45,305 nt of DNA, taken from NCBI GenBank assembly GCA_002840975.1, contig PHDN01000027.1:1-45305 (forward strand). Direction: 5' to 3'. Position 1 is the first letter of the stretch; every line of letters starts with the position of its first letter. Shown here one piece after another: positions 9,169 through 19,400 of the stretch. A program made the translations under genes and the position numbers. The notes below the pieces were generated by a model. The model had not been told where the DNA came from, did not search any database, and saw only the letters and a program-made list of their open reading frames with translations. This DNA comes from Bacteroidetes bacterium HGW-Bacteroidetes-16 (lineage in GTDB: Bacteria > Bacteroidota > Bacteroidia > Bacteroidales > F082).

Positions 9169-9879
9169 ATGAACACAGAAACATTTTTTAAACTTACCTA
9201 TGGACTCTACATTATCAGCACCTCCTCTCATGGTAAAATGAACGGATATGTTGCCAACACGGCTTTTCAGGTAACTGCCGAACCACCGCAAGTTGCCATT
9301 TCATGTAACAAAGACAATTTTACCAGTCATCTGATTGAGGAATCCGGTTTGTTTTCAATTTCGGTACTTGAGGAACAGGCCTCATCTGAACTGATTGGTT
9401 TATTTGGATATAAAAGTGGAAAGGACATCAATAAGTTTGAAAGCATTCCCTATGTCAAGGGAAAAACAGGCGTGCCGATCGTAACAAAGGAATGTATTGC
9501 CTGGTTTGAATGTAAATTAATCAATCAAATGGATGTAGGTTCTCATATTGTGTTCATCGGTGAAATTATCGACTTTGGATTGTTGCATGAAACCAAAGAA
9601 CCCCTTACCTATGCCTATTACAGGAATGTAAAAAAGGGAAAAGCCCCAAAAAATGCACCAACCTATATCAAACCTGAAGAGCCTGTTGTGGCTTCGGCCA
9701 AAAGTGATTCCTCTCGTTTACAAAAATACCAATGTCTGGTGTGCGATCATATTTACGATCCTGCAGAAGGTGATCCGGACAGCGGAATACTTCCCGGAAC
9801 AGCGTTTGAAGACATTCCTGATGATTGGATGTGTCCGGTTTGCGGGGCAGGGAAAGAGGACTTTGAACCCCTGAGATAA
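9169..9879 (+). CDS. Flavin reductase-rubredoxin fusion (high-molecular-weight rubredoxin type)
   Basis: Two-domain redox protein of 236 residues. Residues 1 to about 155 form an FMN-binding flavin reductase-like domain (N-terminal [22 protein letters not shown], then [11 protein letters not shown]). Residues 187-236 form a complete rubredoxin with iron ligands Cys189, Cys192, Cys222 and Cys225 and the usual [11 protein letters not shown] and [12 protein letters not shown] segments. The same fusion is known as Hrb in Moorella, where it passes electrons from NAD(P)H to a flavodiiron protein for NO or O2 removal. No flavodiiron gene is next to it here. The role as an electron shuttle in oxidative or nitrosative defence is inferred from the family. 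Confidence 0.9.
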   Translation: MNTETFFKLTYGLYIISTSSHGKMNGYVANTAFQVTAEPPQVAISCNKDNFTSHLIEESGLFSISVLEEQASSELIGLFGYKSGKDINKFESIPYVKGKTGVPIVTKECIAWFECKLINQMDVGSHIVFIGEIIDFGLLHETKEPLTYAYYRNVKKGKAPKNAPTYIKPEEPVVASAKSDSSRLQKYQCLVCDHIYDPAEGDPDSGILPGTAFEDIPDDWMCPVCGAGKEDFEPLR

Positions 9880-9905
9880 TTCTCCTAAACCAGGCTCCGC
9901 CAGCT

Positions 9906-10409
9906 TTAGGAAGTGGAATTCTCTATATAATTAAAAAGCCCCTTCCCCGTTTCTTCAAGTAAATCCAACACAAAATCGAACCCCTGTGGACCCCCATAAT
10001 AAGGATCGGGTACGTGATGATGGTGACCTGATGCAGAGAAATCCGTCATGAGATGAATCTTTTTTACATCTTCCTGATTCCGGGTCATTTCTTTTAAATC
10101 GTGCAGGTTGTCGTCATCCATGGCGAGAATCAGGTCAAAATGGTCGAAATCATACTTTGGATCAAACGGTCGCGAAATAGAAGTAATCGTATAACCCCGT
10201 TTTTTTGCATGTTGCTGCATGCGAACATCTGCAGGCTCCCCGGAGTGATATCCGGAGGTGCCGGCAGAATCAATTTCAAATTTTGCCGCCAATCCTTTCT
10301 TTGCGACAATGTCTTTAAAAACAGCCTCTGCAGCTGGTGAGCGGCAAATATTGCCTAAACAAACAAACAGTATCTTTTTAACCAATGGTTTTTTTTCCAA
10401 AAATAGCAT
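9906..10409 (-). CDS. Low-molecular-weight protein tyrosine phosphatase
   Basis: Cytosolic phosphatase of the arsenate reductase/LMW-PTP fold, 167 residues. The P-loop VCLGNICRSP has nucleophile Cys17 and Arg23, and the general-acid loop is DPYYGG near residue 134; both are complete. The N-terminus MLFLEKKPLVKK is slightly extended, and a start nearer the KKILFVCLGN strand is possible but has no better codon. It is divergent from ptb with a 75-base shared intergenic region and convergent with the rubredoxin fusion. It is probably involved in dephosphorylating tyrosine-phosphorylated proteins or small molecules; no partner kinase is nearby. Confidence 0.92.
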   Translation of the reverse strand: MLFLEKKPLVKKILFVCLGNICRSPAAEAVFKDIVAKKGLAAKFEIDSAGTSGYHSGEPADVRMQQHAKKRGYTITSISRPFDPKYDFDHFDLILAMDDDNLHDLKEMTRNQEDVKKIHLMTDFSASGHHHHVPDPYYGGPQGFDFVLDLLEETGKGLFNYIENSTS

Positions 10410-10447
10410 TTTTTAAAAGTTTTTATAAGTACGTCGAACAATGTTTG

Positions 10448-10455
10448 TATTTTTG
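10448..10455 (+). promoter_or_regulatory. -7 box of ptb-buk
   Basis: TATTTTTG fits TAnnTTTG, 29 bases before the ptb ATG, and overlaps the first bases of an 18-base palindrome. Confidence 0.55.
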
Positions 10456-10470
10456 TTAAATATTTAACAA
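10453..10470 (+). promoter_or_regulatory. Crp/Fnr-like palindrome at the ptb promoter
   Basis: TTGTTAAATATTTAACAA is a perfect 18-base palindrome. Its core TGTTA-N6-TAACA differs from the mce palindrome by one symmetrical base pair, has the same AATATT centre, and has the same position relative to the -7 box. It is a probable operator for one regulator shared by both operons; this is inferred. Confidence 0.6.
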
Positions 10471-10484
10471 CCATAATCCTAAAG

Positions 10485-11387
10485 ATGATAAAAAAACTTG
10501 ACGACATGTTTGAAGTGCTTAAAGCACAGGAGAAAAAGAGGTTAGTGGCTGCCTTTGCCAACGATTCGCATACCATAAGCGCCGTAAGCGAGGCCATTGA
10601 TTTGGGTCTGGTTACCGGAACACTTGTTGGAGACGAACTAACCATCGCCAAAACCTGTGAACTCGAAGGCATCGACATGGCCAAGTTTACCATCGTTCAT
10701 GAGCCCGATGAAATGAAAGCCGCTACCAAAGCAGTTGCACTGATTAATGACGGAAAAGGAAATCTGTTGATGAAAGGATTGGTTAGTACCGACAAGTATA
10801 TGCGTGCCATACTTAATAAAGAAACTGGTTTAATGGATCCGGGGGCTATATTAAGCCATGTGACTGTAATTGAAAACGCAAACTATCATAAATTGCTTAT
10901 TGTAGGAGATGTGGCCATTATCCCGGCGCCAGAAATAAATGAAAAAATTGCTATTGTTAAATACCTGATACAAGTAGCCCAAACCCTGGGTATTAAAGAA
11001 CCCAAAGTAGCCCTTATTGGAGCCACCGAGCAGGTTTCGACAAAAATGGTTTCCACAACTGATGCCGCCATCATTTCTAAAATGGCCGATCGGGGGCAAA
11101 TTCAGGGCGGTTTTGTTGATGGGCCTTTGGCATTGGATGTTGCCATCGATAAAGAAAGTGCCGAAATAAAGAAAATAGCAGGAAAAGTAGCCGGAGATGC
11201 AGATTGCCTGGTTTTCCCCAATATAGAAGCAGGCAATGTGTTTTACAAAACCAACACCAAACTTGCCCAAAGTGAACTTGGTGCAATTGTTATGGGCGCC
11301 CGGGTACCTGCAGTTTTATCTTCACGAGGCGACAGCACAAAAACAAAACTATACTCTATCGCGCTGGCGGCCCTGATGGCCAAATAA
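10485..11387 (+). CDS. ptb: Phosphate butyryltransferase
   Basis: Converts butyryl-CoA and phosphate to butyryl phosphate and CoA, the first step of butyrate formation via Ptb-Buk. The 300-residue protein is of the phosphate acetyl/butyryltransferase fold. Visible segments include LLMKGLVSTDKYMRAIL, PAPEINEKIAIVKYLI, ALIGATEQVS and the C-terminal FPNIEAGNVFYKTN and LSSRGDSTKTK motifs. It lies 27 bases before buk, so the two are cotranscribed. A branched-chain acyl-CoA (isobutyryl-CoA) could also be a substrate, as in related enzymes, and an isobutyryl-CoA mutase gene lies 5 kb downstream. Confidence 0.93.
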   Translation: MIKKLDDMFEVLKAQEKKRLVAAFANDSHTISAVSEAIDLGLVTGTLVGDELTIAKTCELEGIDMAKFTIVHEPDEMKAATKAVALINDGKGNLLMKGLVSTDKYMRAILNKETGLMDPGAILSHVTVIENANYHKLLIVGDVAIIPAPEINEKIAIVKYLIQVAQTLGIKEPKVALIGATEQVSTKMVSTTDAAIISKMADRGQIQGGFVDGPLALDVAIDKESAEIKKIAGKVAGDADCLVFPNIEAGNVFYKTNTKLAQSELGAIVMGARVPAVLSSRGDSTKTKLYSIALAALMAK

Positions 11388-11414
11388 ATAATTTAGTAAC
11401 CCGAGTCCTCACAC

Positions 11415-12491
11415 ATGGAAGAAGTCAAAATACTTGCCATTAATCCCGGTTCTACAAGTACCAAAATTGCTGTTTTCGAAGGCACCAATCCGCTTTTTAT
11501 TCAAACCATCAGGCACACTTCCAACGAACTTGAGCCTTATGATGTCATCACCAAACAATTTAAGTTTAGAAAAGAACTCATTATCCGTGAGTTGAAAGAT
11601 GCCGACATCGACATCAACAGCATCTCCATCATCATGGGTAGAGGCGGATTGCTGAAACCCGTCGAATCTGGAATTATTGAGGTGAACGACAAAATGCGGT
11701 ATGAATTGGAAAACTGCACTTATGGCGAACATGCCAGCAATCTGGGAGGACTCATCGCCTGGGATATTGCTCAATCATTACCCAATGCCAAAGCCTACAT
11801 TACCAATCCGGTAGTTGTGGACGAACTGGACGAACTCGCTCGGTTATCGGGACATCCCTTGTTGCCAAGACGATCCATTTTTCACGCGCTCAACCAAAAA
11901 GCCGTAGCCCGTCAGCATGCAAAATCCATCATGCGAAAATATGAAGACCTAAATCTGATTGTCGTTCATCTGGGTGGTGGAATCACCGTGGGGGCACATA
12001 AAAAAGGCAGGGTAGTTGATGTAAACCAGGGCCTTGACGGAGATGGGCCCTATTCGCCGGAACGTACAGGGACTTTGCCTGTAGGCGATTTGGTCAGGTT
12101 ATGCTATAGTGGTAACTATACCGAAAAACAGGTGCTCAAAATGATAAAAGGAGAAGGTGGCTTAGTTGCCTATTTGGGGACAAACAGTGCTTACGAAGTA
12201 GAACAACGTGCCGAAAAAGGAGACCAGTATGCAAAAACAATTTATGATGGAATGGCCTATCAGGTAGCCAAAGAGGTAGGTTCTATGGTAGCCGTGTTGC
12301 ATGGCGAAATTGACGGCATTTTAATTACAGGAGGTATCGCCCATGATAAGTATTTTGTCAACCAAATCATCTCCTATATTCACCGGTTTGGTCCTGTACA
12401 TGTGTATCCGGGTGAAGATGAAATGAAAGCCTTGGCCATGAATGGTTTGCGTGTAGCTCTCGGAGAAGCACATGTGAAAGAATATACCTAA
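11415..12491 (+). CDS. buk: Butyrate kinase
   Basis: Makes butyrate and ATP from butyryl phosphate (and can work in reverse). The 358-residue protein belongs to the acetate/butyrate kinase branch of the ASKHA fold. Phosphate-binding motifs are LAINPGSTSTKIAVF at residues 5-19, LNLIVVHLGGGITVGAH in the middle, and DGILITGGIAHD near residue 308. The length is that of butyrate rather than acetate kinases (about 400). It is the second gene of the ptb-buk operon and is followed by a short hairpin. Confidence 0.95.
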   Translation: MEEVKILAINPGSTSTKIAVFEGTNPLFIQTIRHTSNELEPYDVITKQFKFRKELIIRELKDADIDINSISIIMGRGGLLKPVESGIIEVNDKMRYELENCTYGEHASNLGGLIAWDIAQSLPNAKAYITNPVVVDELDELARLSGHPLLPRRSIFHALNQKAVARQHAKSIMRKYEDLNLIVVHLGGGITVGAHKKGRVVDVNQGLDGDGPYSPERTGTLPVGDLVRLCYSGNYTEKQVLKMIKGEGGLVAYLGTNSAYEVEQRAEKGDQYAKTIYDGMAYQVAKEVGSMVAVLHGEIDGILITGGIAHDKYFVNQIISYIHRFGPVHVYPGEDEMKALAMNGLRVALGEAHVKEYT

Positions 12492-12510
12492 AAGGCTCAC
12501 TCATTCACTC

Positions 12511-12529
12511 AAAAGGATTCCTCCTTTTT
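12511..12529 (+). terminator. Probable terminator after buk
   Basis: AAAAGGA pairs with TCCTTTT around a TTCC loop and runs into a T tract. The 7-base stem is weak, but the position, 20 bases after the buk stop, is right. Confidence 0.45.
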
Positions 12530-12583
12530 CAATTTTCACAGTAATAAATTGATCATTGTTTATCCATGCCATTATATAAATTT

Positions 12584-12600
12584 TACTTTTGTCGCGACAA
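12584..12600 (+). promoter_or_regulatory. -7 box overlapping a 12-base palindrome, T9SS protein gene
   Basis: TACTTTTG (12584-12591) fits TAnnTTTG and is followed without a gap by TTGTCGCGACAA (12589-12600), a perfect palindrome sharing the TTG. The arrangement resembles those at the mce and ptb promoters, but the sequence differs. Confidence 0.45.
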
Positions 12601-12630
12601 TGAATCTATTTACAGTTAATTGAACCTATC

Positions 12631-15600
12631 ATGAAAAAATTTATGCTTATTGCCATTGGTATTTTTATAATACTAGGGGCATTTTCTTTGAATTGGGCCA
12701 TCAGTAAAAACAACATGTCGGAACGTGAAAAAAGAGCTCAGGTAAACACACGAGTCGACAACAATGGTTATTGGAAATTGATGGCATCAAAAGGACTGGC
12801 TGTATTAAACCCTGAAGCAGAGGTTCCACAAGCAATCTATACAGGAAGCACTATCCAATCGCGAATGGTGCGCCTCGATGATTCTCCCGATGTTCCTGTC
12901 ACAGGCCAATCATCCACACAAAGTGAAAACTCGATTTTTATCGATCCCAACGACAATATGGTGGCTTTGAACTCGAACAACTCAACCCCTTCGGGCGGAG
13001 GATCTGTTTATGGCGCTGATTATTTATACACCATGGATTTGGGAGAAACCTGGGGAGGCAGTATACAGGGACCAAACGGGAGCAACAGTGGCGACCCGAC
13101 CACCTGCATCGGAACAGATGGACGTTGGTATGTTGGATATATTGGTAGCAGTAGCGGACAAGATATTTCCTACTCTGACGACCAGGGAACCTCCTGGACA
13201 AGAGTCGGTGTGGCACCAAAACCTGGCACAGGTTGGAACGATCTGGCCGACAAAAACCACATGTGGATAGATGCCAAAATCGGAAGTCCTTATGAAAATC
13301 ATTTGTACAATTCCTGGACTGAATTTGGTGGAGGAGCCAATAATCAGGTAGTAATTAAACGATCCATTGATAATGGAGAAACCTGGGATTCAAAAATCGT
13401 ACTGAGTCTCGGTGTAAATGCAGGCAGCCACAATCAGGGTGTTAACCTGAGTACCGGTCCTAATGGCGAAGTATATGCTACATGGGCCATTTATGACGGG
13501 TGGCCACAGGATGAAAAATCAATTGGTTTTACACGCTCGCTGGATGGAGGTGCCACCTGGGAACCTTCATACCGCATTATCAATAACATTAAAGGAATTC
13601 GCAATTCAGGTGTGCCGCAAAACATGCGTGTAAATTCATTCCCCAGCATGGCAGTTGATGCGAGTAATGGACCCAATAGCGGTAATATTTATATTGTTTG
13701 GACCAACGTGGGGATTCCCGGAAGTAACACGGGAAGTGACCGGGATGTGTACCTGATCAAATCAACTGATGGCGGCCTCACCTTTGGTGAGCCAATCCGG
13801 GTAAACCAGGATCCCATTGGACAAGGTAAATCACATTACCTGCCGTGGATCACCTGCGATGCTTCCAACGGCATCATCAGCACTATTTTTTATGATAACC
13901 GAAACACAAATCCTTCAATGGCAGAAGCCTGGGTAGCTGTCTCAACCAACGCCGGCGAAACATGGGAAGATTTTAAAGTAAGTGATGTGTCATTTACACC
14001 CACACCCATACCGGGATTGGCCAGTGGATATTTTGGAGATTACCTCGGAATCCATGCAAGCGCTGGAAAAGTATATCCTGTTTGGACTGATAACCGCTCG
14101 GGAGTGGCCATGTCGTATGTTTCAGTTTTTGAAACCATCGAAGTGCACTCACCTACCGGATTGGTAGCCACGGTAAATCAGGATAATGGATTGGCAAACC
14201 TGACCTGGAATTTTGTTTTGTCAGCAGGTTTTCAGCACTTTAACATCTATCGCGATGGCAGCCTTATTGGAACTTCCGTTGAAACAACCTATGAAAATCA
14301 GCTGACTGATTATGGCTATTACACCTATGAGGTCACAGCAGATTATGGTGGAACAGAGTCGACTTCTACTTCTGCAATGACCCAGTACGGATCGTCCACC
14401 ATCGAGATTTCCCCGCTGGAAATCACGGTAAATGTAGCTCCCGATGAAATTGCAGAACGTACACTGAAAATTAAAAACACAGGCGTTCTTCCTCTTAATT
14501 TTCATCTGTCTCCATTTAAATCAGGAACATCAGCCTCTGAATATGAACAGGCGCAAGGTGGTGGCGATGAATACATAAGTGCGGTGAAAATTGGAACGAT
14601 CAATAACACATCGGGTTCTGATTTCTATAGCAATTTCTCCGATTTCTCAACGCGTATGCGTGCCGGGGAATCCTATCAACTGATCGTTGAAAATCGCAAC
14701 GGCTACCAGGGCGACCAGGTATACGTCTGGATCGACTGGAATCAAAACAGGGAATATGATGAAATCCCCGTCGTATTATCGCCGAACAGCAATTTTAATT
14801 CTTTTGAAGGAACCATCACCCCTCCAAAAGGTGGTGTTCAGGGAGTTACCATGATGCGGATCCGCCTGTTGGGCCCCTCTGAAAAAGCCTCTGCGACCGG
14901 ATCGACTCAATATGGAGAAGTTGAAGATTATTCAATTGTATACGAAGATTGGCTGATCGTAAACCCCGAAACTGGAAGTGTGCCAGTTGGAGATTCATTG
15001 GATGTATTGCTTACGTTCAATTCCACAGGACTATCCAATGGAATCTATCCCGAAACCATAACCTATCTTTCAAATGACATCAATACGGGAGGTATCCCTG
15101 TTAACCTGACCATGGAGGTTAGCGACTTAAGCATTGTGGCGTCGGCTGAACCCACCCAAATTTGTTTCGGCGAAAGTGTTCAGTTAAATGTAATTCCTTC
15201 TGGCGGCAGTGGCTCTTATACCTATAGTTGGGTTTCTATTCCCGAAGGGTTTACCTCACAGGAGCAAAATCCTGTGGATTTACCCACAGAAAACACAACT
15301 TATTATGTTACCGTGAGCGATGGTTTGTTTACCAATAATGCCGAAGTGGCAGTTTTGGTATTCCCGAATCCGGTCGTGAATCTAGGTCCTGACGAAGTTT
15401 TGTGTGGTGAAAATCAATATAGCCTGAATGCAGAAAACGAAGGCGCTACCTACCTTTGGTCAACCGGAGAAACAACCCAGACCATTGTTGCTGAAGGAAA
15501 CGGTTTAACCAGTGTTTGGGTGCAGGTAACCAACGAAAATCAATGTCTGGCTACCGATACCATTCAATTGAATTTTGCCGGTATTCCGGAAGTCAATCTG

Positions 15601-16089
15601 GGGGCCGATACCGTATTCTGCGGAGGTGGCAATATCCTGCTGGATGCCGGAAATACAGGATCGACCTATCTTTGGTCGAATGGGCAGACAACCCAAACGA
15701 TCCTGGTAGATACGGCCGGTTATGGATATGGTATTCAGGCGATAGCAGTAGAGGTAACATCTGAAAATGGCTGTGTGAACGCGGCAGATGTAAGTGTTGA
15801 ATTTAAAGATTGTACTTCCATCGATGAAAGGGAAGTCATCAGTCTCAACATTTATCCAAATCCGGGAAACGGAATTTTTAGTTTGGAACTTAAGAGCATG
15901 GTAAACCAGCAGGTTTCAATTAAATTACTGAACCTGAATGGCGCGGTAGTGTATGAAGAACACGAAGTATCGGTTTCAAATAACGGTATTCATCGGTTGA
16001 ATTTGAGCAGCTTTTCATCTGGCACGTATCAACTGAGTATTGTTGGCAAACACACAACGGTGAGCCGGAAGCTGATTATCAGTAAATAA
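12631..16089 (+). CDS. T9SS-secreted BNR-repeat (sialidase-like) protein
   Basis: Large exported protein of 1152 residues. An N-terminal signal or anchor (MKKFMLIAIGIFIILGAF) is followed by a region of about residues 85-500 with sialidase/BNR-type repeats (DLGETWGGS, SDDQGTSWTR, SIDNGETWDSK, SLDGGATWEP, STDGGLTFGEP), the mark of a six-bladed beta-propeller. Then come a fibronectin III-like module (about 505-590), a GEVED domain ending near YGEVEDYSIVY, two PKD/Ig-like cysteine-containing repeats with the phrase YLWS[T/N]G, and a type A T9SS sorting domain from LNIYPNPGNGIFSLEL to the end. It is probably surface-attached or released. The propeller may be a glycosidase or only a binding scaffold; catalytic residues could not be confirmed. 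Confidence 0.88.
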   Translation: MKKFMLIAIGIFIILGAFSLNWAISKNNMSEREKRAQVNTRVDNNGYWKLMASKGLAVLNPEAEVPQAIYTGSTIQSRMVRLDDSPDVPVTGQSSTQSENSIFIDPNDNMVALNSNNSTPSGGGSVYGADYLYTMDLGETWGGSIQGPNGSNSGDPTTCIGTDGRWYVGYIGSSSGQDISYSDDQGTSWTRVGVAPKPGTGWNDLADKNHMWIDAKIGSPYENHLYNSWTEFGGGANNQVVIKRSIDNGETWDSKIVLSLGVNAGSHNQGVNLSTGPNGEVYATWAIYDGWPQDEKSIGFTRSLDGGATWEPSYRIINNIKGIRNSGVPQNMRVNSFPSMAVDASNGPNSGNIYIVWTNVGIPGSNTGSDRDVYLIKSTDGGLTFGEPIRVNQDPIGQGKSHYLPWITCDASNGIISTIFYDNRNTNPSMAEAWVAVSTNAGETWEDFKVSDVSFTPTPIPGLASGYFGDYLGIHASAGKVYPVWTDNRSGVAMSYVSVFETIEVHSPTGLVATVNQDNGLANLTWNFVLSAGFQHFNIYRDGSLIGTSVETTYENQLTDYGYYTYEVTADYGGTESTSTSAMTQYGSSTIEISPLEITVNVAPDEIAERTLKIKNTGVLPLNFHLSPFKSGTSASEYEQAQGGGDEYISAVKIGTINNTSGSDFYSNFSDFSTRMRAGESYQLIVENRNGYQGDQVYVWIDWNQNREYDEIPVVLSPNSNFNSFEGTITPPKGGVQGVTMMRIRLLGPSEKASATGSTQYGEVEDYSIVYEDWLIVNPETGSVPVGDSLDVLLTFNSTGLSNGIYPETITYLSNDINTGGIPVNLTMEVSDLSIVASAEPTQICFGESVQLNVIPSGGSGSYTYSWVSIPEGFTSQEQNPVDLPTENTTYYVTVSDGLFTNNAEVAVLVFPNPVVNLGPDEVLCGENQYSLNAENEGATYLWSTGETTQTIVAEGNGLTSVWVQVTNENQCLATDTIQLNFAGIPEVNLGADTVFCGGGNILLDAGNTGSTYLWSNGQTTQTILVDTAGYGYGIQAIAVEVTSENGCVNAADVSVEFKDCTSIDEREVISLNIYPNPGNGIFSLELKSMVNQQVSIKLLNLNGAVVYEEHEVSVSNNGIHRLNLSSFSSGTYQLSIVGKHTTVSRKLIISK

Positions 16090-16111
16090 TAATTGTTTAA
16101 ACATTCAAGGA

Positions 16112-16140
16112 GGCCGCTTTTAAGAAGCGGCCTTTTTATT
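16112..16140 (+). terminator. Intrinsic terminator after the T9SS protein gene
   Basis: The stem GGCCGCTT/AAGCGGCC has a TTAAG loop and is followed by TTTTTATTT. It is a strong canonical hairpin starting 23 bases after the stop. Confidence 0.85.
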
Positions 16141-16338
16141 TAATTGTCGTCATACATTCATTAAGAATTCATAAACACAGGTTATCAGAAAATGTAATTT
16201 CCGGGCATTTTAAATAGCAGAGTTTATTGCTAAGTAGTGGTGGAGTATTGAGAGCAGGCGTAGAGAGTTGTGAGTAAAAAGGGGGGTATTGTAAAACGAT
16301 TGATAAATCAATTGATGTAAACTTCTCAATGATTTATA

Positions 16339-16447
16339 ATGGAACACCAGGGCAAAAGTAAAACCACCCAAACAGTTATTAGAAAACTATCTGAATGCTA
16401 AATTTGAGTTTGTAACCCCTGATAATGATAAAGAATTTTTGTTGTAA
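16339..16447 (+). pseudogene. Possible gene remnant in a 400-base intergenic region
   Basis: A 35-codon open stretch reads like real protein (its last part is QLLENYLNAKFEFVTPDNDKE) but has no start codon and ends at a TAA. It may be the 3' end of a decayed gene. No family was recognised. The remainder of the gap between the terminator and icmF shows nothing. Confidence 0.2.
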
Positions 16448-16487
16448 TAAGAATTACCTTCTTTATTATACACTCAAAATTCAACCA

Positions 16488-19400
16488 TTACATATTTCTC
16501 CTATACTGTCCGCCCACCGAAAACAACGCGTTGGTGATCTGACCGATGGAAGATGTTTTGGTGGCTTCCATCAGGGCTTCGAACACATTTTCATTGTTGA
16601 TGGCCTTTTTCTGTAACAACTTCAAAGCTACAGCGCTTTCCTCTTTCCAGGTTGCGTGAAGCTGTTCCAGCATGTGGATCTGGTATTGCTTTTCTTCTTC
16701 GGTAGCGCGGATCACCTCGCCCGGGATGACGGTTTTCGATCCCCCGCTTCCCAAAAACGTATTCACACCAATGATGGGCAATTCGCCCGAATGTTTCAGG
16801 TGTTCATAATAAAGGCTTTCCTCCTGGATTTTACCCCGTTGATACATGGTTTCCATGGCACCCAATACTCCGCCACGTTCTGTAATCCGATCCATTTCGC
16901 TCAGGATGGCTTCTTCCACCAGATCGGTCAGTTCTTCGATGATGAAAGAACCTTGCAGCGGATTTTGGTTTTTGGCCAACCCCAGCTCATGGTTGATGAT
17001 CATCTGGATGGCGATGGCACGACGAACACTTTCCTCGGTTGGAGTGGTAATGGCCTCGTCATATGCATTGGTGTGCAACGAGTTACAGTTATCGTAAATG
17101 GCGTACAAAGCCTGTAAGGTGGTGCGGATATCGTTGAAATCAATTTCCTGGGCATGCAGCGACCGACCGGAAGTCTGGATGTGGTATTTTAGCTTTTGAG
17201 CCCGTTCGCCGCCGCCGTATTTCAGTTTCATGGCTTTAGCCCAGATCAAACGGGCTACGCGGCCAATAACAGCATATTCAGGATCTTCGCCATTGCTGAA
17301 AAAGAAACTGAGGTTGGGTGCAAACTGGTTGATGTCCATGCCACGCGAGAGGTAATATTCCACGTAAGTGAACCCGTTGGCCAGCGTAAATGCCAACTGA
17401 CTGATGGGGTTGGCGCCTGCTTCGGCGATGTGGTAACCCGAAATGCTCACGCTGTAAAAATTACGCACATTCTGGTTAATGAAGTATTCCTGGATATCAC
17501 CCATCATTTTCAGGGAGAAATCCGTGGAGAAAATGCAGGTATTTTGAGCCTGGTCTTCTTTCAGGATATCGGCTTGTACCGTTCCGCGCACTTTGGAAAG
17601 GGTTTCTTTTTTGATTTTCTGATACACCTCTGCGGGCAATACCATGTCTCCGGTAACTCCCAGCAACATCAATCCCAAACCATTGTTTCCATCTGGGATT
17701 TTGCCCTGATAGGCCGGCCTTTTGGTGCCTCTTTGGCGATAGAGTTCTTCAATCTGCTGTTGAACTTCTTTTTCCAGACCATTGGCTGTGATATACACTT
17801 CGCATTGCTGGTCGATGGCGGCATTCATAAAGAAACCCACCAAAGTTGGTGCCGGCCCGTTGATGGTCATCGAAACCGAGGTGGTGGATTTGGCCAGATC
17901 GAAACCCGAATAGAGTTTTTTCGCATCATCCAGACAGGCAATACTCACGCCTGCATTGCCAATTTTTCCATATATATCAGGCCGGATATCCGGGTCTTCA
18001 CCATATAAAGTCACCGAATCAAAAGCCGTTGAAAGTCGTTTGGCCGCCAGCCCTTTACTTACATAATGAAAGCGGCGGTTCGTACGCTCAGGGCCACCTT
18101 CACCGGCAAACATGCGGGTAGGATCTTCGTTTTCGCGTTTAAAGGGGAAAACCCCTGCGGCGTATGGAAATTCGCCCGGTACATTTTCCTTCAATACCCA
18201 ACGCAGAATCTCGCCCCAGCTTTTATAGGGTGGCAAACAAACCTTAGGGACCTGTGTGTGTGACATAGATTCGACATGCGTGGCAATTTTCAGCTCTTTG
18301 TCACGCACCTTAAAGATGAAATATTCATCGGTGTATGATTTTTTGGTCTGGTCCCAGTTTTCAAGAATTTCTTTGTTTTTTGGATCAAGTTTGGTGACTG
18401 TTTTTTTTATTAACTGACGGATGGGTTTGGTTGCTTCCTCTTCATGCTCTTTTTCCAGAAGGGAGGCCGATTGCTCCAGACTAAATAATTTTTGTGCCAC
18501 TTCGCTTTGCTGCATGGCCCAACGGTTATAGCCACGAACGGTTTCTGAAATTTCCGAAAGGTAACGTATTCGATGAGGTGGGATGATATAAATCTTGTCC
18601 GGCGAATGACCGGAATCATCTGATTTCTTACCAAAACCAACACCGGTAAATTGTTCAATTTTCAACAGAAGGTTCGAGTATAACTCATTGACGCCAGGAT
18701 CGTTAAACTGAGAAGCCACGGTACCATAAACAGGCATTGAATCCGAATCCTGATCAAACAACTTATGATTGCGCTGATATTGTTTCTTCACATCACGTAA
18801 GGCATCCATCGCACCCCGCTTGTCGGCTTTGTTCAATGCGATGATGTTGGCATAATCGAGCATGTCGATTTTCTCCAGCTGGCTGGCAGCGCCGTATTCA
18901 GGAGTCATCACATAAAGTGAAACATTGCTGTGATCGATGATGGCGGAGTCGGACTGGCCGATGCCCGAGGTTTCGAGGATGATCAAATCAAAACCCGCCG
19001 CCTGCGCGATGAGTTCTGCATCTTTAACATATTTTGACAGACTCAGGTTTGCCTGACGTGTGGCCAGTGAGCGCATGTAGACTCTTGGATTGTCGATGGC
19101 GTTCATGCGGATGCGGTCGCCCAAAAGAGCCCCACCCGATTTACGTTTGGAAGGATCTACCGAGATGATGGCCATGCGTTTTTCAGGAAAATCGCGTAAA
19201 AATCTACGGACAATTTCATCGATTAAGGATGATTTTCCGGCACCACCGGTACCGGTAATCCCCAAAACAGGTGATTTGATTTTGCGTTTGTGATGGATTA
19301 TTTCTTCGAGTAAAGGGGCTGCTTCATCACGGTTGTTTTCGGCAGCGGAAATCAGTTTTGCAATGGATACATAGTTTTGGTTATAAATATCTCTGGCTGT

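Noticed and set aside
9883-9911. TCCTAAA...TTTAGGA hairpin between convergent genes as a bidirectional terminator
   Set aside because: The stem is short, overlaps the stop codon of the phosphatase gene, and there is no T tract on either side.
17196-18008. Long plus-strand open frame inside icmF
   Set aside because: It is antisense to strongly conserved coding sequence and its translation resembles no protein; a shadow frame.
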